Shown: positions 24,385 through 32,521 of the stretch, one piece after another
Layout of the letters: each line of letters opens with the position of its first letter
How positions within the stretch are numbered: the first letter of the stretch is position 1
Assembly: GCF_036014015.1 (NCBI RefSeq)
Contig: NZ_CP107905.1
Coordinates: 7,316,001 to 7,380,000, forward strand
Direction: 5' to 3'
DNA from: Streptomyces sp. NBC_00457
Lineage (GTDB): Bacteria > Actinomycetota > Actinomycetes > Streptomycetales > Streptomycetaceae
DNA length: 64,000 nucleotides
Position numbers and translations under genes: made by a program
Notes under the pieces: generated by a model
What the model was told of the DNA's origin: nothing
Databases searched by the model: none
Seen by the model: the letters and a program-made list of their open reading frames with translations, nothing else

Positions 24385-25370
24385 GCCGTCGGGCAGTACG
24401 ACCGTCGCCACGGCCCCACTCCCCTCCGCATTGGGCAACAGCACCTCCGCCCCGATCACCTGCGCCTGCTCCACCTCATTGGTCAGCCTCAGCCCTGTCG
24501 CCTCTCTCTGCTCGGCCGCCCCGTGAGAAACCGCATCGGCCCCTCCCGCAGCAACCGTTCCGGAATCCTGCCGCCGTGATCGCCTGCCATCACGCGGCGC
24601 TCCTTGACCCCCACCTCCACCGGCCCGTTCCCGTGCCGCCCCGCGTTCACGACGAGGTTCGTCGGCATCCGCTCCAAGCGTCGTGCATCGGTCCGCACGA
24701 GCGTGGCGTCGTTGCCCCAGTCGAACTCCACTGGATGACCGACCCGTTGGACGATCCCGGCGACCAGCTCCCCCAATAGTCGTACTTCCAGGCCCGGTTG
24801 TTTCACCTCTGCGTCCGGCCGTGCGACCACCAACAGGTCCTCGGTCAGCGTCCGCAGGGCTTACACCCGGCCCTGAATCAGCTCGGCCGGGCGCCCCGGC
24901 GGGAGGAGTCGGCCCCGGTGTGCAATCTGGTGGGCGGGGTTTGCAGTTCATGCGTCACGTCGGCGGTGAAGGGCTCTCCGCCTTGTCCCTTGTTGTAGCG
25001 AGGCCGCATTGTGTCGACGGCGGCGAGTTCGGCGAACTCCTCCTTCGTTTGGGGCGGTCGCCGATGGTCGATACGGGTGTCCGGTTCTCCCCGGGCTCAT
25101 CCGCCGCGCGGTCGCTGCAGCAGTACGCAGCTCACGGCTGAGCCGGCTCGCCAGCAGAGCCCTGCCGAACGCGGCCAGTGCCACGACCACGACCCCTGAC
25201 ACGAGCAGCTGCCGGTCGAACTCGGCTATCTCGTCGGCCTCTTTGCCGAGCGGCTGCCGCACGGACAGCGCATGATCGCTGACCAGCCCGCCGCCCACAC
25301 ACTCGGCCGCGCGGACGACAGGTCCAGGTACGACTCGTTGATGAAAACGACCCTTGACAGCCTGCTCCTG
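24385..25370 (-). pseudogene. Decayed sensor histidine kinase
   Basis: Kinase pieces appear in order on the minus strand but in different frames. The pieces are: GKEADEIAEFDRQLLVSGVVVVALAAFG with a membrane helix and RLSRELRTAAATARR (HAMP-like); the H-box FTADVTHELQTP; LTEDLLVVARPDAEV; an N-box-like LERMPTNLVVNAGRHG; a lid-like GDHGGRIPERLL; and finally QAQVIGAEVLLPNAEGSGAVATVVLPD. At least three frameshifts and in-frame stops interrupt it. No intact response regulator is nearby. Its 3-prime end runs up to the end of the FMN reductase. Too degraded to be functional. Confidence 0.8.
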
Positions 25371-25552
25371 AAACCGAGTCAGCTCGATGCGTGATGATCG
25401 ACCCGGCATCGAAGGCTCGGCGTGCAGAGTAGGGAGCCCTTGTCAAGCAAGCGCTTTCGGCCTAAGTGCTCGAACGGCCTAGCGAATCCTGTGGTCGGAC
25501 TGATTGAGTACTCCCGGCAACATCAACACAACTCAACGTAAGGGGAAATGTC

Positions 25553-26110
25553 ATGCGCACAGCACGTACCAGGAATGTCGTCGCGACCATGTTGGCTGGA
25601 GTGCTGCTGGCTCTATCCAGTCCAGTAATCGCTCACGCCCAGTCGCCGCAGAGCAGTGACCCTACGCAGTCCAGTCAGATCGCCGCCACTAGTCGGCTCA
25701 AGAACCGCAAATCCGGAAAGTATCTGCAGCCGGTAAGTACTGCCAACGGCGCCCGGGTTGTCCAGCAGTCCAGGGATGCCGAGAACCACCTTCAGTTGTG
25801 GTCCACCGTTATATACGACGGCTTCTACACCTTCGAGAACTTCGAAGCAGGGAGAAACCTCGGCATTGACGGTGCCAGCACCGCGTCCGGCGCGGCTGCC
25901 ATCATTGCGAATGGGTCCAGCGACCTCAACCAGGACTGGCATAGGGATTTCGGCTTCTTCGACGGGGACACCAACTCCTTCGCACTGATCAATCGCAAGA
26001 GTGGCAAGTGTCTGGGTATTTCGGGAGCCAGTACCGCTAACGGCGCACAGGCCGCACAGTTCCAGTGCGACAGACAGGCCGAAAACCAGGCCTGGATAAC
26101 GGCTGATTAA
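25553..26110 (+). CDS. Secreted ricin-type (beta-trefoil) lectin
   Basis: 185 residues. A signal peptide (RNVVATMLAGVLLALSSPVIAHA) is followed by one RICIN-type beta-trefoil. Repeats are visible as RLKNRKSGKYLQPVSTANGARVVQ, then the degenerate AGRNLGIDGASTASGAAAI, then ALINRKSGKCLGISGASTANGAQAAQ, closing with ENQAWI. The QxW positions are partly kept (LQLW, QAW). It would bind carbohydrate outside the cell; no catalytic domain is attached. The ATG follows AAGGGGA. Codon use is more AT-rich than the neighbours, consistent with acquisition. It is flanked by a pseudogene and an acyltransferase. Confidence 0.85.
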   Translation: MRTARTRNVVATMLAGVLLALSSPVIAHAQSPQSSDPTQSSQIAATSRLKNRKSGKYLQPVSTANGARVVQQSRDAENHLQLWSTVIYDGFYTFENFEAGRNLGIDGASTASGAAAIIANGSSDLNQDWHRDFGFFDGDTNSFALINRKSGKCLGISGASTANGAQAAQFQCDRQAENQAWITAD

Positions 26111-26489
26111 TGCACGATTGAACCGTCGAGGGCTCGTTCCTGCCCCCTGGCCGGGCGCGATGCCGGCTCGTTTCAACAGGCGCTCGGCGCTCTCTCCGCC
26201 GTCCGGGCTGCACCAGCAGATCAGTTCGTCTAGGAGTTCGGCACACCCACCAAAAGCATGCTGCCCAGTAGGTGCTTTCGGTCTGTGCTCGCAAACGGAC
26301 GGCGAGAACAGTGGCGACGCTGGAACACAAGACATCCGAGAATCCGGACCGCACGCGATAGGGGGCGCGGGTCACTGGACTGAAAAATTCCCCCGTCAGA
26401 ATCTGCCGTCAGGACGCCGCGGACCTCATCGGTCCGGGGCGTCCTGTGCTCCGTGCAGGGATTCGGCACGCTTGGGGCAAGGATCCTTG
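26111..26489. other. Convergent gap after the lectin gene
   Basis: 379 bases between the convergent lectin and acyltransferase genes. It contains the terminator at 26412-26444. A short minus-strand stretch with a protein-like look (ELLDELICWCSPDGGESAER) near 26190-26260 may be a gene scrap, but I could not assign it. Confidence 0.4.
26412..26444. terminator. Bidirectional terminator hairpin
   Basis: GGACGCC then CGGACC pair with GGTCCG then GGCGTCC across a five-base loop, with one unpaired G on each arm. It lies between convergent genes and is 46 bases past the acyltransferase stop. Confidence 0.75.
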
Positions 26490-27755
26490 TCACGGCGGCT
26501 GAACGCGGCGTGCCAGCTTCCGGCCCCATGCCTGGCCCGGCGCTTCGATGTAACGGTAGGTCAGCATGCACAGGGGCAGCAGCACGGCATAGAACGCCAT
26601 TTCGAGAATGGGATTGTCCTGCCGCCACCGGCCAATTGTGCCGTCAGTCACTGCCAGCAGTACCGGATGCACCAGGTAGACCGAGTAGCTGATCGTTCCG
26701 AGCCTGGTCAGCCAGCGCGGTATCCGCCGTCGGCGCAATGCCAGTCCGACACCGAAGGTGAGCGTGGCCAGAAGGAACGCCACGATCCAGCTGCGCCGTG
26801 TGAAGTGGGACCCGTCACCGTATCGATACGCGCTCCCCACAGCGCAAGCCACCACAACGACGGCGGTGCAGGCCGCGTACCGCCAAGTGCTCTGACCGCT
26901 CTCGGCCCGGTAGACGGCGGTGCCGAGGAACATCACGGCAAGGATAACCAGACCCTCCCACATGGGGACAGTGCCGTTGCACGTGACGAGTACGAGCGCC
27001 AGTACCCCGCCCAACACTGCTCCGAACACACGGAGTGCGGGTGATCCGGTGCTCGCACAGCAGATGGCGACCACCATGGCGATCGCGGCGACGGCTACCA
27101 ACGGGCCCGTGCCGACCGTGCCAGAAAGGGCGGAAACGGGCAGTGCACTCCCTACCGTCACGCTTGCAGTGGCGAGCACCGCCAGGGTGACGGCGACGGT
27201 TGCTGACCGCTGGTGAAGCTGGACCGAGAAAAGAGCAACGACCAGCAGGTAGAAGGCCATCTCATAGGAGAGCGTCCATAAGACAAGAAGGAGATTGGGC
27301 GTCCCCAGCAGCTCTTGGAGCAAGGTGACATGGGCGACGGCCGCCGTAGCAACGCTCTGCCCACCGAAGTCGCGAATCTCCGCAAAGCCCAACAAGTTGG
27401 CGGCAAGGACTGCGGTGACGACAGCCACCCACAGCGGGTAGATGCGGGATATGCGTCCGATCCAGAAAGCCCGGATGCATCCTCGCCGCTCAAGCGAGGC
27501 TGGGATGATGTAGCCGCTCACAAGGAAGAACACCATGATGCCGTACCGGCTGGTGTTGAATTCCGGCATCAGCTCCCGCCGGAACTCCGCCATGAAGGCG
27601 TACGACGAGTGATCGAACACTACGACAAGCGCCGCGATGCCGCGCAACGCGTCCAACCAGCCCAACCGCGATGGACCGGATGCGGGTGATCTCGGCAGCA
27701 CGGAGGGTGATCGCTCTAGTGGCGGAGAGGCCGGGGTTTGGGGTTCCATACTCAT
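26490..27755 (-). CDS. Acyltransferase 3 family membrane protein
   Basis: 421 residues, about ten membrane segments. Family landmarks are LGWLDALRGIAALVVVFDHS (with the catalytic-type His), YGIMVFFLVSGYIIPASLERRG, IGRISRIYPLWVAV, LWTLSYEMAFYLLV and ISYSVYLVHPVLLAV. These enzymes move acyl groups (often O-acetyl) onto sugars, lipids or antibiotics; the acceptor here is unknown. The ATG at 27755 is chosen; ATG 27749 and GTG 27761 are alternatives, none with a strong ribosome site. The frame is open to 27917, but that part overlaps the leader of the next gene. Confidence 0.85.
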   Translation of the reverse strand: MSMEPQTPASPPLERSPSVLPRSPASGPSRLGWLDALRGIAALVVVFDHSSYAFMAEFRRELMPEFNTSRYGIMVFFLVSGYIIPASLERRGCIRAFWIGRISRIYPLWVAVVTAVLAANLLGFAEIRDFGGQSVATAAVAHVTLLQELLGTPNLLLVLWTLSYEMAFYLLVVALFSVQLHQRSATVAVTLAVLATASVTVGSALPVSALSGTVGTGPLVAVAAIAMVVAICCASTGSPALRVFGAVLGGVLALVLVTCNGTVPMWEGLVILAVMFLGTAVYRAESGQSTWRYAACTAVVVVACAVGSAYRYGDGSHFTRRSWIVAFLLATLTFGVGLALRRRRIPRWLTRLGTISYSVYLVHPVLLAVTDGTIGRWRQDNPILEMAFYAVLLPLCMLTYRYIEAPGQAWGRKLARRVQPP

Positions 27756-27874
27756 CTTCACGTCCAGTGCTTCGCTGCTGTTCAACTTTCGCGTCACGCT
27801 GCAACGAGCTACGCCTGCTCTTGGTGTAGGGCTTGCGATCCGCTTCTCGCCAAAGTGCGGTTGCGTCGATTCTG

Positions 27875-28060
27875 CTATAGCTTCCCCTCGAGAAGGGCCG
27901 TTTGAAAGAACGCCCAAGTGGGTGGCCGGAGTTGGAGCGATATGTCATCAGGGTTCTTGGAGTCGCGTATCGCGATAGTGGTGGGGACGTTGGTGGCTAT
28001 TTCGACGCACTCGGCCGCCTGGTCGCTGTAGCTGGACTTGCGGTAATCGAAGTCAGGCAC
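27875..28060 (-). CDS. DUF397 small protein
   Basis: 61 residues: DYRKSSYSDQAAECVEIA, then TIAIRDSKNPDD, then LRPPTWAFFQTALL. This is the full DUF397 pattern (W/Y.KSSYS....CVEVA....I.VRDSK.P). The GTG start at 28060 follows AGGAACC and lies three bases after the XRE regulator stop, so they form an operon. DUF397 proteins partner with XRE regulators of the WhiJ/BldB-associated type and can relieve their repression (known of the family). Confidence 0.92.
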   Translation of the reverse strand: MPDFDYRKSSYSDQAAECVEIATNVPTTIAIRDSKNPDDISLQLRPPTWAFFQTALLEGKL

Positions 28061-28063
28061 GGC

Positions 28064-28951
28064 TCACGGTTCCTTGAGTAGCTTGTGGAGGAACGAGACC
28101 GACTCCCGCTCGCTGAGAGAGCGTTCGGCGATCTTCTCGAACAACTCATCGTAGGCGGCTGCGGCCTCTCCGCCTTCCACCCAGCGTTGGACGAAGGGGG
28201 CCTCAACGTAGACGACGTCCATGGCCCCAGGCGCTGCGAACGAGATGATGTTGAAAGAGCCGTTCAGGCCGGGGTGCGTACCGCCTCCGAGGGGAAAGAT
28301 CTGGAGGGTGACGCTCGGCAGTTCTGCCATTCGTACAAGGTGTTCGAGTTGCCCTCTGGCTGTCGCCGCCCCGTCGGGGAAGTTTCGGAGGACTGCTTCG
28401 TAGATCACGACATGCAGTGAGAGGGGTGGGTCTTCGGAGAGGCGCCGCTGCCGCGTGAGCCGTGCCGTGATGAACTCCTCGTCAGGATCCGCGCTCTTGG
28501 CTACCTCTGCTGTAGGTCCCTGCCTCAACTCCCTTACGTACTCGGGCGTTTGAAGCAACCCGGGGACGAATGCCGGCTGCCAGACCTTGATGGTTGTCGC
28601 CGCGCTCTCCAGTGAGACGTACTCCTGCATGACGCCATGGATGGTGTAGTCGTCCCACCATCCCTTGGCCTTACGACGCTCACGGTCGACCTTGGCCAGT
28701 TCGAGAAGTCCGCCGACCGTTCCCGGGTCGTGGACGCCGTACAGGTCGCACAAGGCCCGGATGTCCGGATCGCGCATGGGAACCCAGCCGCCTTCCATCT
28801 TTGCGACCTTGGTCGTGGACGCGGTCAGCGCTTTGCCTGCTTGCGTCTGATTGAGACCGGCAGCTGTGCGCAGCTTGGTGAGTTCGCCGCCCAATCGGCG
28901 CCCCAAGACGGTGGATGTGCTGTAGCCCTGTGTCGACTTGCCTGCGGTCAC
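28064..28951 (-). CDS. XRE-family regulator with DUF5753 domain (WhiJ-like)
   Basis: 295 residues. The N-terminal helix-turn-helix is LGGELTKLRTAAGLNQTQAGKALTASTTKVAKMEGG. The DUF5753 region follows, with the landmark WQPAFVPGLLQTPEYVRELR, then LTRQRRLSEDPPLSLHVVIYEAVLR, and QIFPLGGGTHPGLNGSFNIISF. The GTG start has GGAGGAG upstream. It heads an operon with DUF397 and is divergent from an ATPase gene; together they make the recurring Streptomyces XRE/DUF397/ATPase module. A 16-bp perfect palindrome in the divergent gap is its probable operator. Confidence 0.93.
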   Translation of the reverse strand: MTAGKSTQGYSTSTVLGRRLGGELTKLRTAAGLNQTQAGKALTASTTKVAKMEGGWVPMRDPDIRALCDLYGVHDPGTVGGLLELAKVDRERRKAKGWWDDYTIHGVMQEYVSLESAATTIKVWQPAFVPGLLQTPEYVRELRQGPTAEVAKSADPDEEFITARLTRQRRLSEDPPLSLHVVIYEAVLRNFPDGAATARGQLEHLVRMAELPSVTLQIFPLGGGTHPGLNGSFNIISFAAPGAMDVVYVEAPFVQRWVEGGEAAAAYDELFEKIAERSLSERESVSFLHKLLKEP

Positions 28952-29020
28952 GTTGGCGCTCCTCCGGACGTTGTTGCGCGGTCAGTCTGGCGTGCTGGCC
29001 CGGACCTTGCAATCACGCTT

Positions 29021-29036
29021 CGGAGTAATTACTCCG
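29021..29036. promoter_or_regulatory. Perfect 16-bp palindrome, candidate XRE operator
   Basis: CGGAGTAATTACTCCG is perfectly symmetrical, AT-rich at its centre, and lies between the divergent XRE and ATPase genes. A further GGGAGTA half-site follows at about 29036-29042. Confidence 0.65.
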
Positions 29037-29147
29037 GGAGTAGCTTGCGCTTCATCGTCACCCACGCTTACCTTCGGTGACGAACTGCTCGCAGAGTGGC
29101 GCCAGTTGTCCTGTGGCGCTGCTTGCCCCTGCCCGGAGGTGATTGGC

Positions 29148-29879
29148 ATGGCCGTCTCCAAAGAGCCTCAACAAGCCGAAGGCGCCCTCCACTACGACCG
29201 CCTCGACTACACCCCGTTCCCCAGAAGCGTCACCCTCGCCCGCCGCCGAGCCCACCGCCTCCTCACCGAATGGGGCCACCCCGAACTCGCCGCCGACGCC
29301 GCCCTCTTGGTCTCCGAACTCGGCGGCAACGCAGTCCTCCATGGATGCCTGCGCGACCGCCTCTTCCGAGTCGAACTCGCCCTCACCGAGCGCGCCCTAC
29401 GCATTGTCGTCTCCGACCCCAAGGGTGAGTTACTCCCAACCCCGCGCCACGCCTCGGACGACGACATGTTCGGGCGAGGCCTGCTCATCGTGCGGGAGGT
29501 CGCCGACCGGTGGGGCGTGTGCGAAAGGGCCGTCGGCAAATCGGTGTGGTGCGAGCTGGACGTCGTACGGGAAGCAGCCTCGGCGGATTACCGTGAGCCC
29601 AGCGAACTACGGTCTCCAAGGAAGGCGACGATGTCCGAACCGCTCGCGACCTTCGTCAATGGCGTAGAGGTCGAGGTCCCCAGCAGACTCCCGGACATCC
29701 GCGCGGCCCTCCCGGAGGAGCGGCGCGAGGAGTTCGACCGAGCCATCAACGAGGCCGGCGTGCATGACATCCACGCCGTGATGCGGCACTGGATGCTGCA
29801 GGCCGTACCCGCCCCCGAAGCTGACGTGATCCTGGCGCGGCCGGCGGCGGACGAGGCCGAACGGCGGGGCGCGGCTTGA
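29148..29879 (+). CDS. HATPase (RsbW-like) protein fused to a small C-terminal domain
   Basis: 243 residues. Residues ~15-145 form an anti-sigma-type HATPase: FPRSVTLARRRAHRLLTEWG, then ALLVSELGGNAVLHG (N-box), then RIVVSDPKGE and GRGLLIVREVADRWGV. The frame then continues without a stop into SEPLATFVNGVEVEVPSRL, PDIRAALPEERREEFDRA and HAVMRHWML, which looks like a separate small antitoxin-like (DUF6247-type) protein. The ATG at 29631 starting that part has its own AAGGAAGG site, so a short product may also be made. The ATG at 29148 has GGAGGTGA upstream. Confidence 0.82.
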   Translation: MAVSKEPQQAEGALHYDRLDYTPFPRSVTLARRRAHRLLTEWGHPELAADAALLVSELGGNAVLHGCLRDRLFRVELALTERALRIVVSDPKGELLPTPRHASDDDMFGRGLLIVREVADRWGVCERAVGKSVWCELDVVREAASADYREPSELRSPRKATMSEPLATFVNGVEVEVPSRLPDIRAALPEERREEFDRAINEAGVHDIHAVMRHWMLQAVPAPEADVILARPAADEAERRGAA

Positions 29880-30105
29880 GCTGGCGCAATCACGGACGCA
29901 CGGTCTGCCGACGACACCTCGCCAAGATGTGCAACGCCGAGGCCTTCCGGGACGCGATGCACGGACCATCGGGCAAGGATCCGTACGGGCAGAATCCGAG
30001 CCCGACGGCGTACCCGAGCAGCGGTGACGTTGGGGCTGGGGTTACTGACGGGCCGCTGAGAGTCGGCCCCGCCACGCCGGCATGATCCGCCGGAGAGGCC
30101 CGGAC

Positions 30106-30744
30106 CTAGCCCGGTCCAACCTCCGTATGCGCCGCCGCTGTCGACTGCCCGGCCTCCGGGTCTCCGTAGAGCAGCGCATGGATGGAGGCGGTGAGGTCCA
30201 CGGTGAAGCGTTCCGCGCTCATCTCCGCCAGGGCGCCGGCTCGGATGACGTACCGGCTGAAGGTGACTCCGACGAGCAGGGCGGCGAGGAACGGCACCCG
30301 GTGCTCCAGCGCGTGCTCGCCCAGGAGTCGGCGGTACGTCGCATTGGTCCGTTCCTGCATGGCCATGTACAGCTCGCCGGCGGCGCGTTTGTCCTCCGCG
30401 GCACCGCGTACGAGCGCGACGAACGTGTCGGTGCCCTCGGGTGCCTCCAGGCGGCGCACGTACTCCTGGGCGATGCGCGCGGGCAGGGGCTCGGGGGAGT
30501 CCTCGGTGAGCTTGTCGATGGACCGGGTGCCGGGAACCGCGGCGAGGAACAGTTTCTCCTTGCTGCCGAAGTGGCGCAGCACCAGCCCGTGTGTCACCCC
30601 CGCACGGCGGGCGATCTCCCGCACGGTGGCCCGGCTGTAGCCGCGCTCGGCGAAGGCGCGGGCCGCCGCGTCGAGGATGGCCCGGCGGTGCAGCTCCGGG
30701 TTGCGGACACGGCGCGGCCGATCGGGAGTGTCGGCGGTGGGCAT
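30106..30744 (-). CDS. TetR-family repressor
   Basis: 212 residues. The N-terminal HTH is RAILDAAARAFAERGYSRATVREIARRAGVTHGLVLRHFGSKEKLF, the standard TetR DNA-binding unit. The C-terminal ligand domain is helical (FVALVRGAAEDKRAAGELY, VPFLAALLVGVTFSRYV). It is divergent from the flavin monooxygenase at 30901. A 19-bp near-perfect palindrome lies between them, 50 bases upstream of the monooxygenase ATG. It most likely represses both genes until a substrate-like ligand binds. Confidence 0.93.
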   Translation of the reverse strand: MPTADTPDRPRRVRNPELHRRAILDAAARAFAERGYSRATVREIARRAGVTHGLVLRHFGSKEKLFLAAVPGTRSIDKLTEDSPEPLPARIAQEYVRRLEAPEGTDTFVALVRGAAEDKRAAGELYMAMQERTNATYRRLLGEHALEHRVPFLAALLVGVTFSRYVIRAGALAEMSAERFTVDLTASIHALLYGDPEAGQSTAAAHTEVGPG

Positions 30745-30832
30745 GCGCTGACCCTAGCCGTTCCGGCCATGTGCCCACCGGCGAGCCGCTTGATCACGGG
30801 ACATGCCGCTCGTTCGACGGCCGGGACATGCA

Positions 30833-30851
30833 TAATGACCAATGGTCATTA
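30833..30851. promoter_or_regulatory. 19-bp palindromic TetR operator
   Basis: TAATGACCAATGGTCATTA is symmetrical except at its central base. Size, symmetry and position between the divergent TetR and monooxygenase genes fit a TetR operator. Confidence 0.8.
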
Positions 30852-30900
30852 GTGGTTGTGATGAACCCTCGTGAATCTCTCCACCAGGAGTTGAACCGTC

Positions 30901-32418
30901 ATGTCATTAACGCGTCAGGCACCACCCGAGAGGTCCTCGGACCACCAGGTCGTGATCGCGGGAGCCGGCCCGGTCGGTCTCTGGCTGGCCCACGAACTCG
31001 CCCTCGCGGGCGTCTCCGTCCTCGTGCTGGAGAGGGAGGAGGGCCGCAGTCCGCACTCCAAGGCCCTCGGCATTCAGCCACGCACCATCGAGGTGCTGGC
31101 CATGCGGAACCGGCACCACGACGCCCTCGCCGCCGGCCGGCCCCTCCCGAACTGGCACTTCGGCATGCTGGAGTCCCGTGTCGACTTCAGTTCGCTGCCG
31201 ACCCCCTTCCCTTTCCTGCTTGCCCAGCCGCAGACCGTCACTGAGGAACTGCTGGAGCGCTACGCCACCGGACTGGGCGCGGTCGTCCGGCGCGGACACG
31301 AGGTCACGTCACTGGTCCAGGACGACTCGTCGGTCACCGTCCGGGTGAGCGGTCCCGATGGCGCCTACGAGGTGAGCGCACCGTACGTCGTCGGCGCGGA
31401 CGGCGCCCGCAGCACCGTGCGCCGGGAAGCCGGCATCGACTTCCCCGGTTCCGAGACCTCGGCCTACGGCTTCCTCGGCGAGGTGGTTCTCGACAACCCG
31501 CCGCAGACCCCCGGCTTCGCAGCCCTCTCCGAGGCCGGCCGCCTCCTGGTCGTCCCCTTGCCGGGCGGCAGATTCCGCGTCACCGGATACGACCCGGCCA
31601 ACCAGCAGCGCGACGTCCCCATGACGCTGGACGAACTGCGCGACGCCTCGCTGCGGATCGCAGGCACCGATTTCGGCATGCGCGATCCCTCCTGGCTGTC
31701 CCGGTTCGGCAACGCGACCCGGCTGGCCGCCGCTTACCGGAAGGGCTCGGTGCTGCTGGCCGGGGACGCGGCCCACATCCACTGGCCGGCCGGCGGCGTC
31801 GGACTCAACATCGGGCTGCAGGACGCCATGAACCTCGGCTGGAAACTGGCCGCCGTGGTCCAGGGGCGGGCCGACGCGGAGCTGTTGGACACCTACCACA
31901 CCGAACGCCACCTGGTCGGTGTTGAGCTGGCCGAGCACACCAAGGCCCAGGGTGCCCTGATCAGCGGGCTGACCCCGGACGTCACCGCACTGCGCGGCCT
32001 GCTGAACGAGGCCATCGCCTCCGAGCCCGCGTTCGCACGGATGCTGGCCGGAAAGCTTTCCGGGCTCGACACCGTCTACCGGCCCGCCGACCCGGACGCG
32101 CACCCCCTGACCGGCGGCCGCGCCCATGACCCTGAGGGCGAGGGGGTGTTTCCGCTGCTGTACGACGGCCGCGCGGTGCTCCTGACCATGGGCACCGAAC
32201 CGGTGGACAGCGAGGTGGCCGAACGGGCGGCGGCGGCCGGCATCTCCGTACACCCCAGCCGGTTGTCCGAGACCGGCGGACCCGCGTGGTCCGGCGTCAC
32301 GGCGGCACTGATCCGTCCCGACGGGCGCGTCTGGTGGGCGACTGAACAGCCTTGGAACGGGGCGGAGTTCGCAGCCGAGGTGAGCAAGGAGCTCGACGGG
32401 CTGCCGGCGGTCTTCTGA
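30901..32418 (+). CDS. FAD-dependent aromatic monooxygenase (PHBH/PgaE type)
   Basis: 505 residues. FAD motif: VVIAGAGPVGLWLAHELALAG. DG motif: VVGADGARSTVRREAG. GD motif: VLLAGDAAHIHWPAGGVGLNIGLQDAMNLGWKLA. The C-terminal ~120 residues form the thioredoxin-like tail of two-component-independent hydroxylases (VLLTMG, SWSGVTAALIRPDGRVWWA-like pattern). RPLPNWHFGMLESRVDFSSLP resembles rifampicin monooxygenase and polyketide hydroxylases. It probably hydroxylates an aromatic compound, either a xenobiotic or antibiotic detoxification. The divergent TetR gene and operator support inducible detoxification. Confidence 0.88.
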   Translation: MSLTRQAPPERSSDHQVVIAGAGPVGLWLAHELALAGVSVLVLEREEGRSPHSKALGIQPRTIEVLAMRNRHHDALAAGRPLPNWHFGMLESRVDFSSLPTPFPFLLAQPQTVTEELLERYATGLGAVVRRGHEVTSLVQDDSSVTVRVSGPDGAYEVSAPYVVGADGARSTVRREAGIDFPGSETSAYGFLGEVVLDNPPQTPGFAALSEAGRLLVVPLPGGRFRVTGYDPANQQRDVPMTLDELRDASLRIAGTDFGMRDPSWLSRFGNATRLAAAYRKGSVLLAGDAAHIHWPAGGVGLNIGLQDAMNLGWKLAAVVQGRADAELLDTYHTERHLVGVELAEHTKAQGALISGLTPDVTALRGLLNEAIASEPAFARMLAGKLSGLDTVYRPADPDAHPLTGGRAHDPEGEGVFPLLYDGRAVLLTMGTEPVDSEVAERAAAAGISVHPSRLSETGGPAWSGVTAALIRPDGRVWWATEQPWNGAEFAAEVSKELDGLPAVF

Positions 32419-32521
32419 CGTCCTTTCATGAAGTGGACGGGCTGCTACGGGAGGTGCCCGCAGCCGGAGATGATCGGCGCCACCGGCTGCGGGGCCGTAC
32501 GCCAGAAGCGTGCGTCACAAC

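Noticed and set aside
29876..30085. TTG-started small gene overlapping the HATPase stop
   Set aside because: The product is not family-like, there is no ribosome site, and the 226-base gap before the TetR gene is better left unassigned.
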